Positions 1 to 7,729 of a stretch of DNA of 64,000 bases are shown in pieces. Under the pieces are notes generated by a model. The model worked only from the letters and a program-made list of their open reading frames with translations. It was not told the DNA's origin and did not search any database. The translations under genes were made by a program, and so were the position numbers. How positions within the stretch are numbered: position 1 is the first letter of the stretch; each line of letters begins with the position of its first letter. Origin of the DNA: RGIG8497 sp045593265 (GTDB taxonomy: Bacteria > Bacillota > Clostridia > RGIG6154); NCBI GenBank assembly GCA_045593265.1, contig JAZNWH010000129.1, positions 1-64,000 on the forward strand, read 5' to 3'.

Positions 1-135
1 GCTCAAAACTCGATATGATATAAATCTCGTTGCCGAAAGGCAACATATCGAGTGCAAAGCACATATCGAGTCATTTATGACATATCGAAAATCTCACAAG
101 AGATTTATATCGACGATTTCATCTTCGATGAAATC
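1..135. repeat. Multi-hairpin array, copy 1 (ATATCGA linker)
   Basis: Five consecutive small hairpins are visible: 29-44 (GTTGCC/GGCAAC), 52-62 (GTGC/GCAC), 70-81 (GTCAT/ATGAC), 89-106 (AAATCTC/GAGATTT) and 115-135 (GATTTCATC/GATGAAATC). They are separated by the identical linker ATATCGA at 45-51, 63-69, 82-88 and 107-113. In addition GATATAAATCTC at 17-28 is the exact reverse complement of 100-111, so a long-range stem can enclose the inner hairpins. A second array with the same plan lies at 12002-12162. The array starts at or beyond the window edge. I do not know a named family for it. Confidence 0.8.
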
Positions 136-184
136 ATTATACCACAATCAGATAATTTAAGCAATAATTATCATTAAAATAAAA

Positions 185-214
185 GAGGCTATGAAATCTC
201 GGTTTCACAGCCCC
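185..214 (-). terminator. Rho-independent terminator of the thioredoxin gene
   Basis: Read on the minus strand just after the trx stop, GGCTGTGAAA pairs with TTTCATAGCC and is followed by TTTATTTT. It separates trx from the hairpin array to its left. Confidence 0.75.
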
Positions 215-221
215 TTATTGC

Positions 222-539
222 TTATTTTAACATATCAGCTATTTTTTCTTTTGAAACATAGCCAACGGAAGTATTCACAACTGCTGAGTTTTTAAAAACA
301 AGAAGTGTTGGAATACTCATAACTCCATATTTAATTGCAAGTTCCTGTTCATCATCTACGTTAATTTTACAAACTTTTACTTTTCCTTCAAATTCTTCTG
401 CAATTTCTTCAACCACAGGTGCAATCATTTTACAAGGTCCACACCATGGTGCCCAGAAATCTACAAGAACAGGCAAATGTGAATTTAATACTTCTTCTTC
501 GAAATTTGCTTTTGTTACATTAATTTCAGCCATAATCAT
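222..539 (-). CDS. trxA: Thioredoxin
   Basis: Thioredoxin reduces protein disulfides in the cytoplasm. The 105-residue protein carries the active site WCGPC at residues 32-36 and the cis-proline loop SIPTLL (Pro77), both diagnostic. The length is normal for the family. The first ATG overlaps the stop of the upstream gene by four bases (ATGA), while an in-frame ATG two codons later lies ten bases from the GGAG motif, so either may be used. It is the second gene of a two-gene unit with a ferredoxin-thioredoxin-reductase-like protein, which suggests that this thioredoxin is reduced by ferredoxin rather than by NADPH. That last point is inference from context. Confidence 0.95.
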   Translation of the reverse strand: MIMAEINVTKANFEEEVLNSHLPVLVDFWAPWCGPCKMIAPVVEEIAEEFEGKVKVCKINVDDEQELAIKYGVMSIPTLLVFKNSAVVNTSVGYVSKEKIADMLK

Positions 540-742
540 TTATCTCCTTTACTTTTATAATACAGCATACAATGACAGTAACCCTCAAAATCCGGATCAT
601 CTATCTGCTTTTTAAATTCTTCGCAGATACATTTATTAGCATCAATTCTTTCAATTCTGCAAGGGCAATAACCACCTGTGGCCTTAAGTCCATCCTTAAT
701 AGACTTTACAATTTCTTTGTCGGGATTTAGTTTTACGCCCAT
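536..742 (-). CDS. Ferredoxin-thioredoxin reductase catalytic-chain-like protein
   Basis: A 68-residue protein with six cysteines arranged as CPC (26-28), CIC (38-40) and CHC (56-58). This is the pattern of the catalytic beta chain of ferredoxin-thioredoxin reductase, where a 4Fe-4S cluster sits beside a redox-active disulfide. It is shorter than the plant and cyanobacterial chain (roughly 110 residues), and no partner variable subunit is nearby. The gene overlaps trxA by four bases, so the two are translated together. I infer that it passes electrons from ferredoxin to the adjacent thioredoxin; the family assignment rests on the cysteine pattern. Confidence 0.8.
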   Translation of the reverse strand: MGVKLNPDKEIVKSIKDGLKATGGYCPCRIERIDANKCICEEFKKQIDDPDFEGYCHCMLYYKSKGDK

Positions 743-779
743 AAAATATCAATACCCTTTCTGATTGCAAATTACTGTT

Positions 780-3509
780 TTATTTACCGCAACATTTCTT
801 ATACTTTAAACCACTACCACAAGGGCACATATCGTTTCTGCCAACCTTTACAGTCTTTCTCACAGTTTTGGGTTTTTCCTGATTTTCAGATTGTTTACCT
901 TCGCTTGTAGAGCTTACAACTTGTTTTCTTTCCATTCTGTCGACTTTAGCAGTAAAGACAAATTTTCCTACATCTGTTTTTATATTATATACCATTTCGT
1001 CAAACATATCCGAGCCGACATTTTTATATTCAATAGCCGGGTCATGCTGACCGTAGGAACGAAGCCCTATTCCCTGTTTCAGTCTGTCCATTTCGTCAAT
1101 ATGGTCCATCCATCGGGTATCAACAACACGAAGCATAATAATTCTTTCAAGTTCACGCATAATGTCCGAACCGATTTCTTCTTCTTTTGCCTGATACGCT
1201 TCAAAAGCTTTTTGAGTCAGCAGTTTAACAACATCTGCTCTCTCGATAGTTTCAAGGTCATCTCGTGTAAAAGAAACACATCCTTGTGGCAGGAATATAT
1301 TTTCAGCAGTCTTAATAAGGCTTTCGAGGTCCCAATCATCAGGATACTCACCATTTGAAGTATATCTCATTACTAAGTCCTGAACCATTGTTTCAATCAT
1401 ATTGTTGATATTGGCTGTAATATCATTTCCGTCAAGAACCTGCTGACGCTCTCTGTAAATAAGTTCACGTTGAGCATTCATAACATCATCATACTGAAGA
1501 ACATGCTTTCTTATATCAAAATTTCTGCCTTCAATTTTCTTTTGTGCAGTTTCGATAAGATTTGAAAGCATTTTACTTTCAAGCTCTAATTCATCTTCAC
1601 CCTGAATTGCATTCATAACACTAAGTGTTCTTTCTGCACCGAAAAGACGGATAATTTCATCTTCCAAAGCTACATAAAACTTAGAAACACCGGGATCACC
1701 CTGTCTGCCGGCACGTCCTCTGAGCTGATTATCAATTCTTCTGCTCTCATGACGTTCTGTTCCTATGATATACAAACCACCAAGTGATGCTACCTCTTCA
1801 TGAAGTGGCTGTGTTTCTGCTTTGAATTTTGCAAAAACTTCCCTATAGGTTTGTCTTGCCTGCAAAATTTCTTCACTGTCAGTTTCACCATAGCCAACTG
1901 CTTCGTTTATCTGTGCATCGTCAAAGCCTAGCTTTTTCAATTCATTCTTAGCTAAATATTCAGGATTACCCCCAAGCATTATATCGGTACCTCTACCCGC
2001 CATATTGGTTGCAATGGTAACTGCTCCTTTTTTACCTGCCTGTGCTATTATTTCAGCTTCTCTTGCGTGCTGCTTTGCATTAAGCACATTATGAGGAATC
2101 CCGTTTTTCTTAAGCATTGATGAAAGTTTTTCAGATTTTTCAATTGTTATAGTACCTACAAGGACAGGCTGTTGTTTTTCATAACACTCTTTAATTTTTT
2201 CGACGATAGCCTTGAATTTTCCGTCCTCTGTTTTATAAACCGAGTCGGGCAGATCCTTTCTTGCCAAAGGTCTATTTGTCGGTATCTCAATAACATCCAT
2301 ACTGTAGATATCCTGAAATTCCCGTTCCTCTGTAAGCGCCGTACCTGTCATACCGGAAATTTTCTTATACATTCGGAAGAAATTCTGAAATGTTATTGTT
2401 GCAAGAGTTTTACTTTCGTGCTGAACAACAACGCCTTCTTTTGCTTCGATAGCCTGATGAAGACCATCAGAATAACGTCTTCCCGGCATAACACGACCTG
2501 TAAATTCGTCAACAATCAAGATTTCATTATCACCTGAAACTATATAGTCCTTATCTCTCATCATAATACCATTAGCACGAAGTGCCTGATTAATATGGTG
2601 GGAAACTGTCATATTTTCAGGGTCAGAAAGATTTTCAAGCCCAAAATATCTTTCCGCCTTTTCAACGCCTGCAGGAGTCAATGTAACGGTTTTAGCCTTT
2701 TCGTCAATTATATAATCGGCATCATTTGTCTCATCGATTACCTTTGTGTCCTCTTCCTTTACAACTTTCTTTTTAAGTGTTATTGCAAAAGAATTTGCTC
2801 TTTGATACAAATCCGTAGACTTATCGCCTATACCTGATATAATAAGAGGTGTTCTTGCTTCATCAATTAATATAGAGTCCACTTCGTCCACTATAGCAAA
2901 TGTGTGTCCTCTCTGAACCATAGCCTCTTTATAAATTGCCATATTATCACGCAAATAGTCAAAACCAAGCTCGTTATTTGTACCATAAGTAATATCTGCA
3001 TTATAAGCAATCTTTCTTTCATCTGCAGACATCTGATTGATAATAAGACCTGTAGTAAGCCCTAAAAATGAATAAAGCTTGCCCATCCATTCACTGTCTC
3101 GTTTTGCAAGATAATCATTAACTGTTACAATATGAACGCCTTCACCTGTCAACGCGTTAAGATAAGCAGGAAGAGTTGCCACTAACGTTTTACCTTCACC
3201 TGTTTTCATTTCTGCTATTCTTCCCTGATGAAGAACAATACCACCGATTATCTGCACAGGAAAATGCTTCATCTGCAGAACTCTCCAAGATGCTTCACGA
3301 ACTGTAGCAAATGCCTCAGGCAGTAAAGAATCAAGTGTTTCACCGTTTTTATATCTATCCTTAAATTCAACTGTTTTATATCTTAAATCAGCATCACTTA
3401 AAGCTTCCATTTCTTTTTCATAAGAAAGAACCTTTTCCATTATAGGAGTTATTCTTTTAAGTTCTCTGGAACTGTATGTTCCAAAAATACTTTTTAAAAA
3501 TGCCATCAT
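780..3509 (-). CDS. secA: Preprotein translocase ATPase SecA
   Basis: SecA is the motor that pushes unfolded preproteins through SecYEG. The Walker A motif GEGKT lies near residue 105, the DEAD-type box VDEVDSILIDEAR near 210, and the helicase motif NMAGRGTDI in the second nucleotide-binding fold. The C-terminus ends in the zinc-binding SEC-C motif (CPCGSG then CC), which binds SecB or ribosomes in other bacteria. Length is about 909 residues, normal for Clostridia. An in-frame GTG lies two codons earlier, but the GAGG motif fits the ATG at 3509 or the adjacent ATG at 3506 better. Confidence 0.97.
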   Translation of the reverse strand: MMAFLKSIFGTYSSRELKRITPIMEKVLSYEKEMEALSDADLRYKTVEFKDRYKNGETLDSLLPEAFATVREASWRVLQMKHFPVQIIGGIVLHQGRIAEMKTGEGKTLVATLPAYLNALTGEGVHIVTVNDYLAKRDSEWMGKLYSFLGLTTGLIINQMSADERKIAYNADITYGTNNELGFDYLRDNMAIYKEAMVQRGHTFAIVDEVDSILIDEARTPLIISGIGDKSTDLYQRANSFAITLKKKVVKEEDTKVIDETNDADYIIDEKAKTVTLTPAGVEKAERYFGLENLSDPENMTVSHHINQALRANGIMMRDKDYIVSGDNEILIVDEFTGRVMPGRRYSDGLHQAIEAKEGVVVQHESKTLATITFQNFFRMYKKISGMTGTALTEEREFQDIYSMDVIEIPTNRPLARKDLPDSVYKTEDGKFKAIVEKIKECYEKQQPVLVGTITIEKSEKLSSMLKKNGIPHNVLNAKQHAREAEIIAQAGKKGAVTIATNMAGRGTDIMLGGNPEYLAKNELKKLGFDDAQINEAVGYGETDSEEILQARQTYREVFAKFKAETQPLHEEVASLGGLYIIGTERHESRRIDNQLRGRAGRQGDPGVSKFYVALEDEIIRLFGAERTLSVMNAIQGEDELELESKMLSNLIETAQKKIEGRNFDIRKHVLQYDDVMNAQRELIYRERQQVLDGNDITANINNMIETMVQDLVMRYTSNGEYPDDWDLESLIKTAENIFLPQGCVSFTRDDLETIERADVVKLLTQKAFEAYQAKEEEIGSDIMRELERIIMLRVVDTRWMDHIDEMDRLKQGIGLRSYGQHDPAIEYKNVGSDMFDEMVYNIKTDVGKFVFTAKVDRMERKQVVSSTSEGKQSENQEKPKTVRKTVKVGRNDMCPCGSGLKYKKCCGK

Positions 3510-3612
3510 TTTCACCTCATATATTTTAAAGCGATTATTATATTATAGTATAACATAAATTTGTGAAAAATAAAAGTATTTTTTGTATCGATATGCAATC
3601 CGTTTTTCAAAC

Positions 3613-3641
3613 AAAAAAACTGCAAAAAATTGCAGTTTTTT
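3613..3641 (-). terminator. Terminator downstream of spo0A
   Basis: AAAAAACTGCAA pairs with TTGCAGTTTTTT across a short loop. It lies immediately after the spo0A stop codon on the minus strand. The A and T tracts on both sides would let it work in either direction. Confidence 0.8.
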
Positions 3642-3648
3642 CGAGTTA

Positions 3649-4401
3649 TTAAGATGCTTTCAATTCCAGTCTCATACGGTCGGCTATCATTGCTATGAAT
3701 TCAGAATTCGTAGGCTTACCTTTTCCACTGGCAATGGTGTAACCGAAAAATCCGTTAAGAACATCTGTGTCCCCTCTGTCCCAGGCAACTTCAATTGCGT
3801 GGCGTATTGCTCTTTCTACTCTTGAAGCAGTTGTGCTGTATTTTTTAGCAACTGTAGGATAAAGTAATTTTGTGATTGAGTTAATAACCTCCATATTGTC
3901 TATGGTCATAAGTATTGCTTCCCTGAGATACTGATATCCTTTAATATGAGCAGGAACGCCAACCTCATGTATTACATTGGTAACTTTTGTTTCCAAATCG
4001 TAAATATTTCGCGTTGCTTTATTAAGGCTGATATTCTTAGTTTCCATCACCTGAATGATACGCTTGTACAAAGTCGCAAAATCAACGGGTTTAATCATAA
4101 AGTAAACAGCACCTTTATTAATTACATCATTAATAATTCTGTCATGACATGCTGACGTTATCATTATAAATTCGGGTTGTTTTTTAAACTTATGCTCCAT
4201 AACGCCAATACCATCAATCTGAGGAATAATTAAATCCAGCAGAACCACATCAGGTTCTGATGTTTCAATTTTATTCACTGCTGTTTCTCCGTCATATGCA
4301 ACACCGCATACGCTTACATTTTCCTGCGAGTCAAGAAACTCTTTAAGTTCCCTTACATACTCTTTGTTACTGTCTGCTATAAATACTTTTACATCTTTCA
4401 T
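3649..4401 (-). CDS. spo0A: Sporulation transcription factor Spo0A
   Basis: Master regulator of entry into sporulation, activated by phosphorylation of its receiver domain. Residues 1-120 form the receiver, with the phosphoacceptor Asp56 (LLDLIIP), Thr82 and Lys104 (IKPVD). The C-terminal part (about 135-250) is the Spo0A DNA-binding domain, including the recognition-helix stretch TTASRVERAIRHAIEVAW. One oddity is that the usual acidic pair near residue 10 (ADDN) is ADSN here, so only Asp10 remains for metal binding. The ribosome binding site AAGGAGG is ideal. A consensus promoter and a palindrome precede the gene. SpoIVB, often the neighbour of spo0A, is not adjacent. Confidence 0.97.
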   Translation of the reverse strand: MKDVKVFIADSNKEYVRELKEFLDSQENVSVCGVAYDGETAVNKIETSEPDVVLLDLIIPQIDGIGVMEHKFKKQPEFIMITSACHDRIINDVINKGAVYFMIKPVDFATLYKRIIQVMETKNISLNKATRNIYDLETKVTNVIHEVGVPAHIKGYQYLREAILMTIDNMEVINSITKLLYPTVAKKYSTTASRVERAIRHAIEVAWDRGDTDVLNGFFGYTIASGKGKPTNSEFIAMIADRMRLELKAS

Positions 4402-4424
4402 AATGTACCTCCTTAAAGGTTGGA

Positions 4425-4457
4425 AAATTTTGGTATATTTGAATTATACCAAAATTT
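4425..4457. promoter_or_regulatory. Palindrome over the spo0A -10 region (candidate operator)
   Basis: AAATTTTGGTATA at 4425-4437 and TATACCAAAATTT at 4445-4457 are perfect 13-base inverted arms around a 7-base loop. The spo0A -10 box (4443-4448) lies in the loop and the distal arm, which is a typical repressor position. A related palindrome with the same TTATACC end lies at 5284-5317, so this could instead be a small dispersed repeat. Confidence 0.6.
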
Positions 4458-4471
4458 GGTTGAAAATGCAA
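4443..4471 (-). promoter_or_regulatory. Vegetative-type promoter of spo0A
   Basis: On the minus strand, a -35 box TTGCAT at 4466-4471 is separated by exactly 17 bases from a -10 box TATAAT at 4443-4448. It lies 40 to 70 bases upstream of the spo0A start. Confidence 0.65.
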
Positions 4472-4603
4472 GCCTTTTTTATAAAAAATTTAAAAAATAT
4501 TTTTTATAAGATTAATTCAGCGTATTTACGACAGCAATTTCACGGTAAAAATAAACAGCCACCGACAAAAGACAACGCCTTTCATAAGTAGCTGTTTTTA
4601 GAT

Positions 4604-5080
4604 TTATTTAATTTCTTTACCTGTAAAACCAAAGGTTATTTGTGCTCTTAACATATTCTTATTTTCATTTTCACAAGAAAGCCGTGCTGAAAACTCACCT
4701 GACGGAACAATAACATTGCCTTTGAAAGAAATTTCTTTCTCGTTTCCGAGTTTATCAATAACCTTTGCTGTTTTCCCATCAAACTCAATATAATCTGTGC
4801 TTTTAAGTTCGCAGTTAAAGGTAACAACATTGTCCTCTATCGAAACTGATGGATTAATTATAGTTTCATATACACAAGGAACTGCAACAACATCAGTCAT
4901 TTTCACACCCGATATATCGCCGGAAGTCTGTACCTCTGCTTTTATAAATTTATCGTGCTCAAAACTAAATCTGTAAATTGCGTAATTCCATTCTGTTTCG
5001 TCAAAAGGAAGGTCAAATCTCTCACCTTTATCACTTTCACAAAGAACAAAATCACGCCATCCTTCAAAATCAGTTTCTAT
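4604..5080 (-). pseudogene. C-terminal beta-rich protein remnant lacking a normal start codon
   Basis: An open frame of about 158 codons runs from just after the small membrane gene at 5080 to 4604, but its first ATG is only at 4906. Upstream codons are clearly coding-like (FEGWRDFVLCESD, YAIYRFSFEHDKF). A GGAGG motif precedes two ATA codons exactly where an initiation codon would be expected, overlapping the stop of the upstream gene. The simplest reading is an ATG to ATA change in a once-coupled gene, or initiation at ATA. The sequence looks like a beta-sandwich C-terminal domain; I cannot name the family. It could also be a remnant of a longer surface protein. Confidence 0.5.
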
Positions 5081-5211
5081 TATAAAATACCTCCGTGATA
5101 AAGATTAACCATATCATTAAAAAAGATTAAACTAGCCCAATGTGCTCCACCTGCAACTGCAACTAATGCAAGCGCAACATACATAAAAACTGTTAATACT
5201 TTTCCTTTCAC
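5080..5211 (-). CDS. Small membrane protein (43 aa)
   Basis: Too short for usual ORF calling. A GTG start at 5211 is preceded by AGAAGGA, and the 43-residue product has one hydrophobic segment (VFMYVALALVAVAGGA, then WASLIFF). It ends NLYHGGIL. Its stop overlaps the apparent start of the following remnant, so the two were probably co-translated. No function can be assigned. Confidence 0.45.
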   Translation of the reverse strand: MKGKVLTVFMYVALALVAVAGGAHWASLIFFNDMVNLYHGGIL

Positions 5212-5283
5212 TGTTTTTCCTTCTTTCTAAAAATTTCAACACTAATTTGAATTTTAAAATTCCTGAACGGTTTTATTCTAATT

Positions 5284-5418
5284 ATTATACCATAATTCCA
5301 AAGGAATTTGGTATAATTGTGCATGTGCGTTTCCGAACATAGTGAGGAAAATTTCGTACGCACTTATTAAATCCTCGTGGAGCGTATAATAAACACATTT
5401 GTGTGTTTATTATACCAT
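5284..5418. repeat. Cluster of palindromes in the gap between two operons
   Basis: This gap of more than 300 bases contains three inverted repeats. ATTATACCATAATTCC pairs with GGAATTTGGTATAAT at 5284-5317. GTGCGTTTCC at about 5326 pairs with GGAAA then CGCAC ending near 5364. AATAAACACA pairs with TGTGTTTATT at about 5390-5413. The last stem is the same as the outer stem of the 101-bp tandem repeats at 32.9-33.3 kb, and the first resembles the spo0A palindrome. No coding sequence is apparent here. Confidence 0.6.
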
Positions 5419-5486
5419 AAAGCATCTATACAGTCAATTAAAGAATCTGTGTCGCAAGGTCAGTTTTTGCGCATTTTAAGCAAAAA

Positions 5487-5514
5487 CAAGCACTCTCTTT
5501 AAAGAGAGCGCTTG
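5487..5514 (-). terminator. Terminator of the sugar ABC transporter operon
   Basis: CAAGC plus CTCTCTTT pairs with AAAGAGAG plus GCTTG, followed on the minus strand by TTTTTGC. It lies about 30 bases beyond the binding-protein stop codon. Confidence 0.85.
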
Positions 5515-5544
5515 TCGATCAAAAAAACGCAACGCTATTTAAAA

Positions 5545-6594
5545 TTATCCCTGATATACCAAATTCTTTTCAATCATTTCGTCAACATTTGTTGCATCCC
5601 ACCATGCACCTGCAATGTCAACCTTTTCTGTAATTTCGTTACCTTCCAATGCAAATACTGCCTGTTCAACTGCCTGATAACCAATCTGGAATGAATCCTG
5701 TGCAACTGCACCAACGAGTTTCGGACCTGTTGTCTTCTTCATCCATTCGATCTGCTTTGTACCTGCGTCATAACCTGCAAATTTGATTTCATCATATTTT
5801 GTACCTGCAGCACCGATAGCATCGTAAACCTGTTTAACAACGCCCTCGTTGGACATAAAGATTGCTGATGCACCTTTTTCTGCAAGTGCCTCAAGGGCTG
5901 CCTTGTAAGCATTGTCAGCATCACCAGGCTTAACTTCTTTTTCAATTTTATATTTACCTTTTGTTGAAGCATCTGCATCTGCAAGTTCACTGAACTTATC
6001 AATGAAGCCTGCTGCTCTGTCGATACCCGTCTGTGTTTCGTCGTGCTGGATAACACCTACAACATATTCATCTGCTGCTGCAATATCTTCTTTGATTGCA
6101 GCATAGAAGTTTTCAGCAACTGTACCTGCCGCCAAATAGTTGCTTGTAGCAACATGGGCTACCAATGGGTTTTTACCTGCTGCATCAAGAGCTGCAACGT
6201 CGTTTGCCCAAATACCGCTATCAAACTGAACTACAGGAATATTGCTATCTTTAGCCTGAGTCAAAAGGTCAACAAAGCCTTCGCCGATTGTTGCCAAAAC
6301 GATTGCTGATGCGTTGTTAGAAAGTGCTGTCTGAACCATTTCCATCTGTGAAGGAAGGTCTTTGGCTGATTCGCTTGCAGGGCCTCTGAATGTGATTTTA
6401 TAACCATATTTTTCGCCTGCTGCTTCTGCGCCTGCTTTAACCGACTGCCAGAATGCGTGAGATTCACCTTTTGCAACTACCGCAATTGTTTTATCAGCTG
6501 CGCCTGCACCTGTTTCTGTACCAGTTCCTCCGCAACCTGCAAGTACGATTGCGAGCATTGTTACCACTAAAATAATTGATAATATTTTTTTCAT
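5545..6594 (-). CDS. Sugar ABC transporter substrate-binding lipoprotein (RbsB type)
   Basis: Extracellular sugar-binding lipoprotein of the periplasmic-binding-protein type 1 class. Residues 1-20 are a lipoprotein signal ending in the lipobox LAGC, so Cys21 would be lipidated. The mature part has the two-lobed Peripla_BP_4 pattern, with VVQFDSG and an EGVVKQVYDA segment. It is the last gene of an ATPase-permease-binding protein operon (rbsACB order). The sugar cannot be read from the sequence because no kinase or isomerase gene is linked. The ribosome binding site AAAAGGAGG is strong, fitting the usual high level of binding proteins. Confidence 0.9.
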   Translation of the reverse strand: MKKILSIILVVTMLAIVLAGCGGTGTETGAGAADKTIAVVAKGESHAFWQSVKAGAEAAGEKYGYKITFRGPASESAKDLPSQMEMVQTALSNNASAIVLATIGEGFVDLLTQAKDSNIPVVQFDSGIWANDVAALDAAGKNPLVAHVATSNYLAAGTVAENFYAAIKEDIAAADEYVVGVIQHDETQTGIDRAAGFIDKFSELADADASTKGKYKIEKEVKPGDADNAYKAALEALAEKGASAIFMSNEGVVKQVYDAIGAAGTKYDEIKFAGYDAGTKQIEWMKKTTGPKLVGAVAQDSFQIGYQAVEQAVFALEGNEITEKVDIAGAWWDATNVDEMIEKNLVYQG

Positions 6595-6670
6595 AAAACA
6601 TCCTCCTTTTATTAATTATTTCCTTCTAACAATGATTTAATAAGTGGTTTGCGTGCGTTTTTATATTTTT

Positions 6671-7705
6671 TTAAGCCTGAGACTTTTCTTTTTTTAATTT
6701 CTTTTCTTTTTTTACCTTGTTTGCGTTTTTGTTCTTGATAACATCCATTAAAACTGCAACTACTACAATGATGCCTGTCAGAACATATGTAACATAGGTT
6801 GAGTTAACGTTAAGATTGAACTTAGCAAGTACAAAGTTAAGTCCGCTTCTGATAACAACAAGCATAATCGCGCCAATTACGGAGCCCGCAATAGAAGCTG
6901 TACCGCCGGCAGCAGATGTTCCGCCGATGTACACGCCCGCTATGGCGTCAAGTTCCATACCGTTACCTGTTGCTGCTGCAACTGTTGTAAATGATGCTGC
7001 CCAGAAAATTGCTGCAATACCTGTGGCAATACCCGCAATTGTGTAAGCGATAATTTTATACTTATCTGTGTCGATACCTGAAAGTCTTGTCGCTTCTTCG
7101 TTACTTCCGATTGAAAGAATGTATCTTCCGATCTTGCATTTGTACATAAGGTACATACAAATCAGAGCAAAAAGCAACACCCAGATTAGTCCTACAGGAA
7201 CTCCATTAAAGTTAGAAAATAACTTATTGAACCACGTTCCGCCCGGGAAAAAGATGTTAGGTATTGAAACTATAATGGCGCTAAGACCTCTTCCGAACAT
7301 CATTGTACCAAGTGTAGCAATAAATGCAGGAATTTTAAGTTTTGCAACCAAAAGACCATTAATATAACCAACAAAGGCGCCTATTGCAATCATAATTGGA
7401 ATTGTATATACCAAAGGCATACCATTCATATAGAATTTACCTGCAATAACTGCAGCTGCAATACAAGTGGTACCAATTGAAAGGTCAATCCCGCCTGTTG
7501 CAATTACAAAGGTAACACCAAGTCCCATAATGGCATATGGAGCCAATGACTGCGCCATGCTTACTATATTGTATTTCCCTAAAAAGTTAGGGTTTAACGC
7601 CCAGAATATGAGTACGAGAAGTGCCAGTGCACCTATTATAATCATATTCTGCATACTTTTTTTAACTATTGAAGCAAATGTATTTGAATTTTTCATATAT
7701 TTCAC
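6671..7705 (-). CDS. Sugar ABC transporter permease (RbsC type)
   Basis: Integral membrane permease of the branched-chain amino acid/ribose (BPD_transp_2) family. About ten hydrophobic segments are visible, with family blocks GGIDLSIGT, AKLKIPAFIATLGTM and YIGGTSAAGGTASIAGSVIGA. Length 344 is normal. The very basic C-terminal tail (KNKNANKVKKEKKLKKEK) is unusual for the family. The start may be GTG at 7705 or ATG at 7696; both follow GAGGAG. It lies between the ATPase and binding-protein genes with short spacers. Confidence 0.9.
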   Translation of the reverse strand: MKYMKNSNTFASIVKKSMQNMIIIGALALLVLIFWALNPNFLGKYNIVSMAQSLAPYAIMGLGVTFVIATGGIDLSIGTTCIAAAVIAGKFYMNGMPLVYTIPIMIAIGAFVGYINGLLVAKLKIPAFIATLGTMMFGRGLSAIIVSIPNIFFPGGTWFNKLFSNFNGVPVGLIWVLLFALICMYLMYKCKIGRYILSIGSNEEATRLSGIDTDKYKIIAYTIAGIATGIAAIFWAASFTTVAAATGNGMELDAIAGVYIGGTSAAGGTASIAGSVIGAIMLVVIRSGLNFVLAKFNLNVNSTYVTYVLTGIIVVVAVLMDVIKNKNANKVKKEKKLKKEKSQA

Positions 7706-7729
7706 TATCTCCTCTCGTTTAGCAATTGC

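Noticed and set aside
891..1358. 155-codon plus-strand ORF antisense to secA
   Set aside because: Codon pattern is that of a shadow frame, and secA is unambiguous on the other strand.
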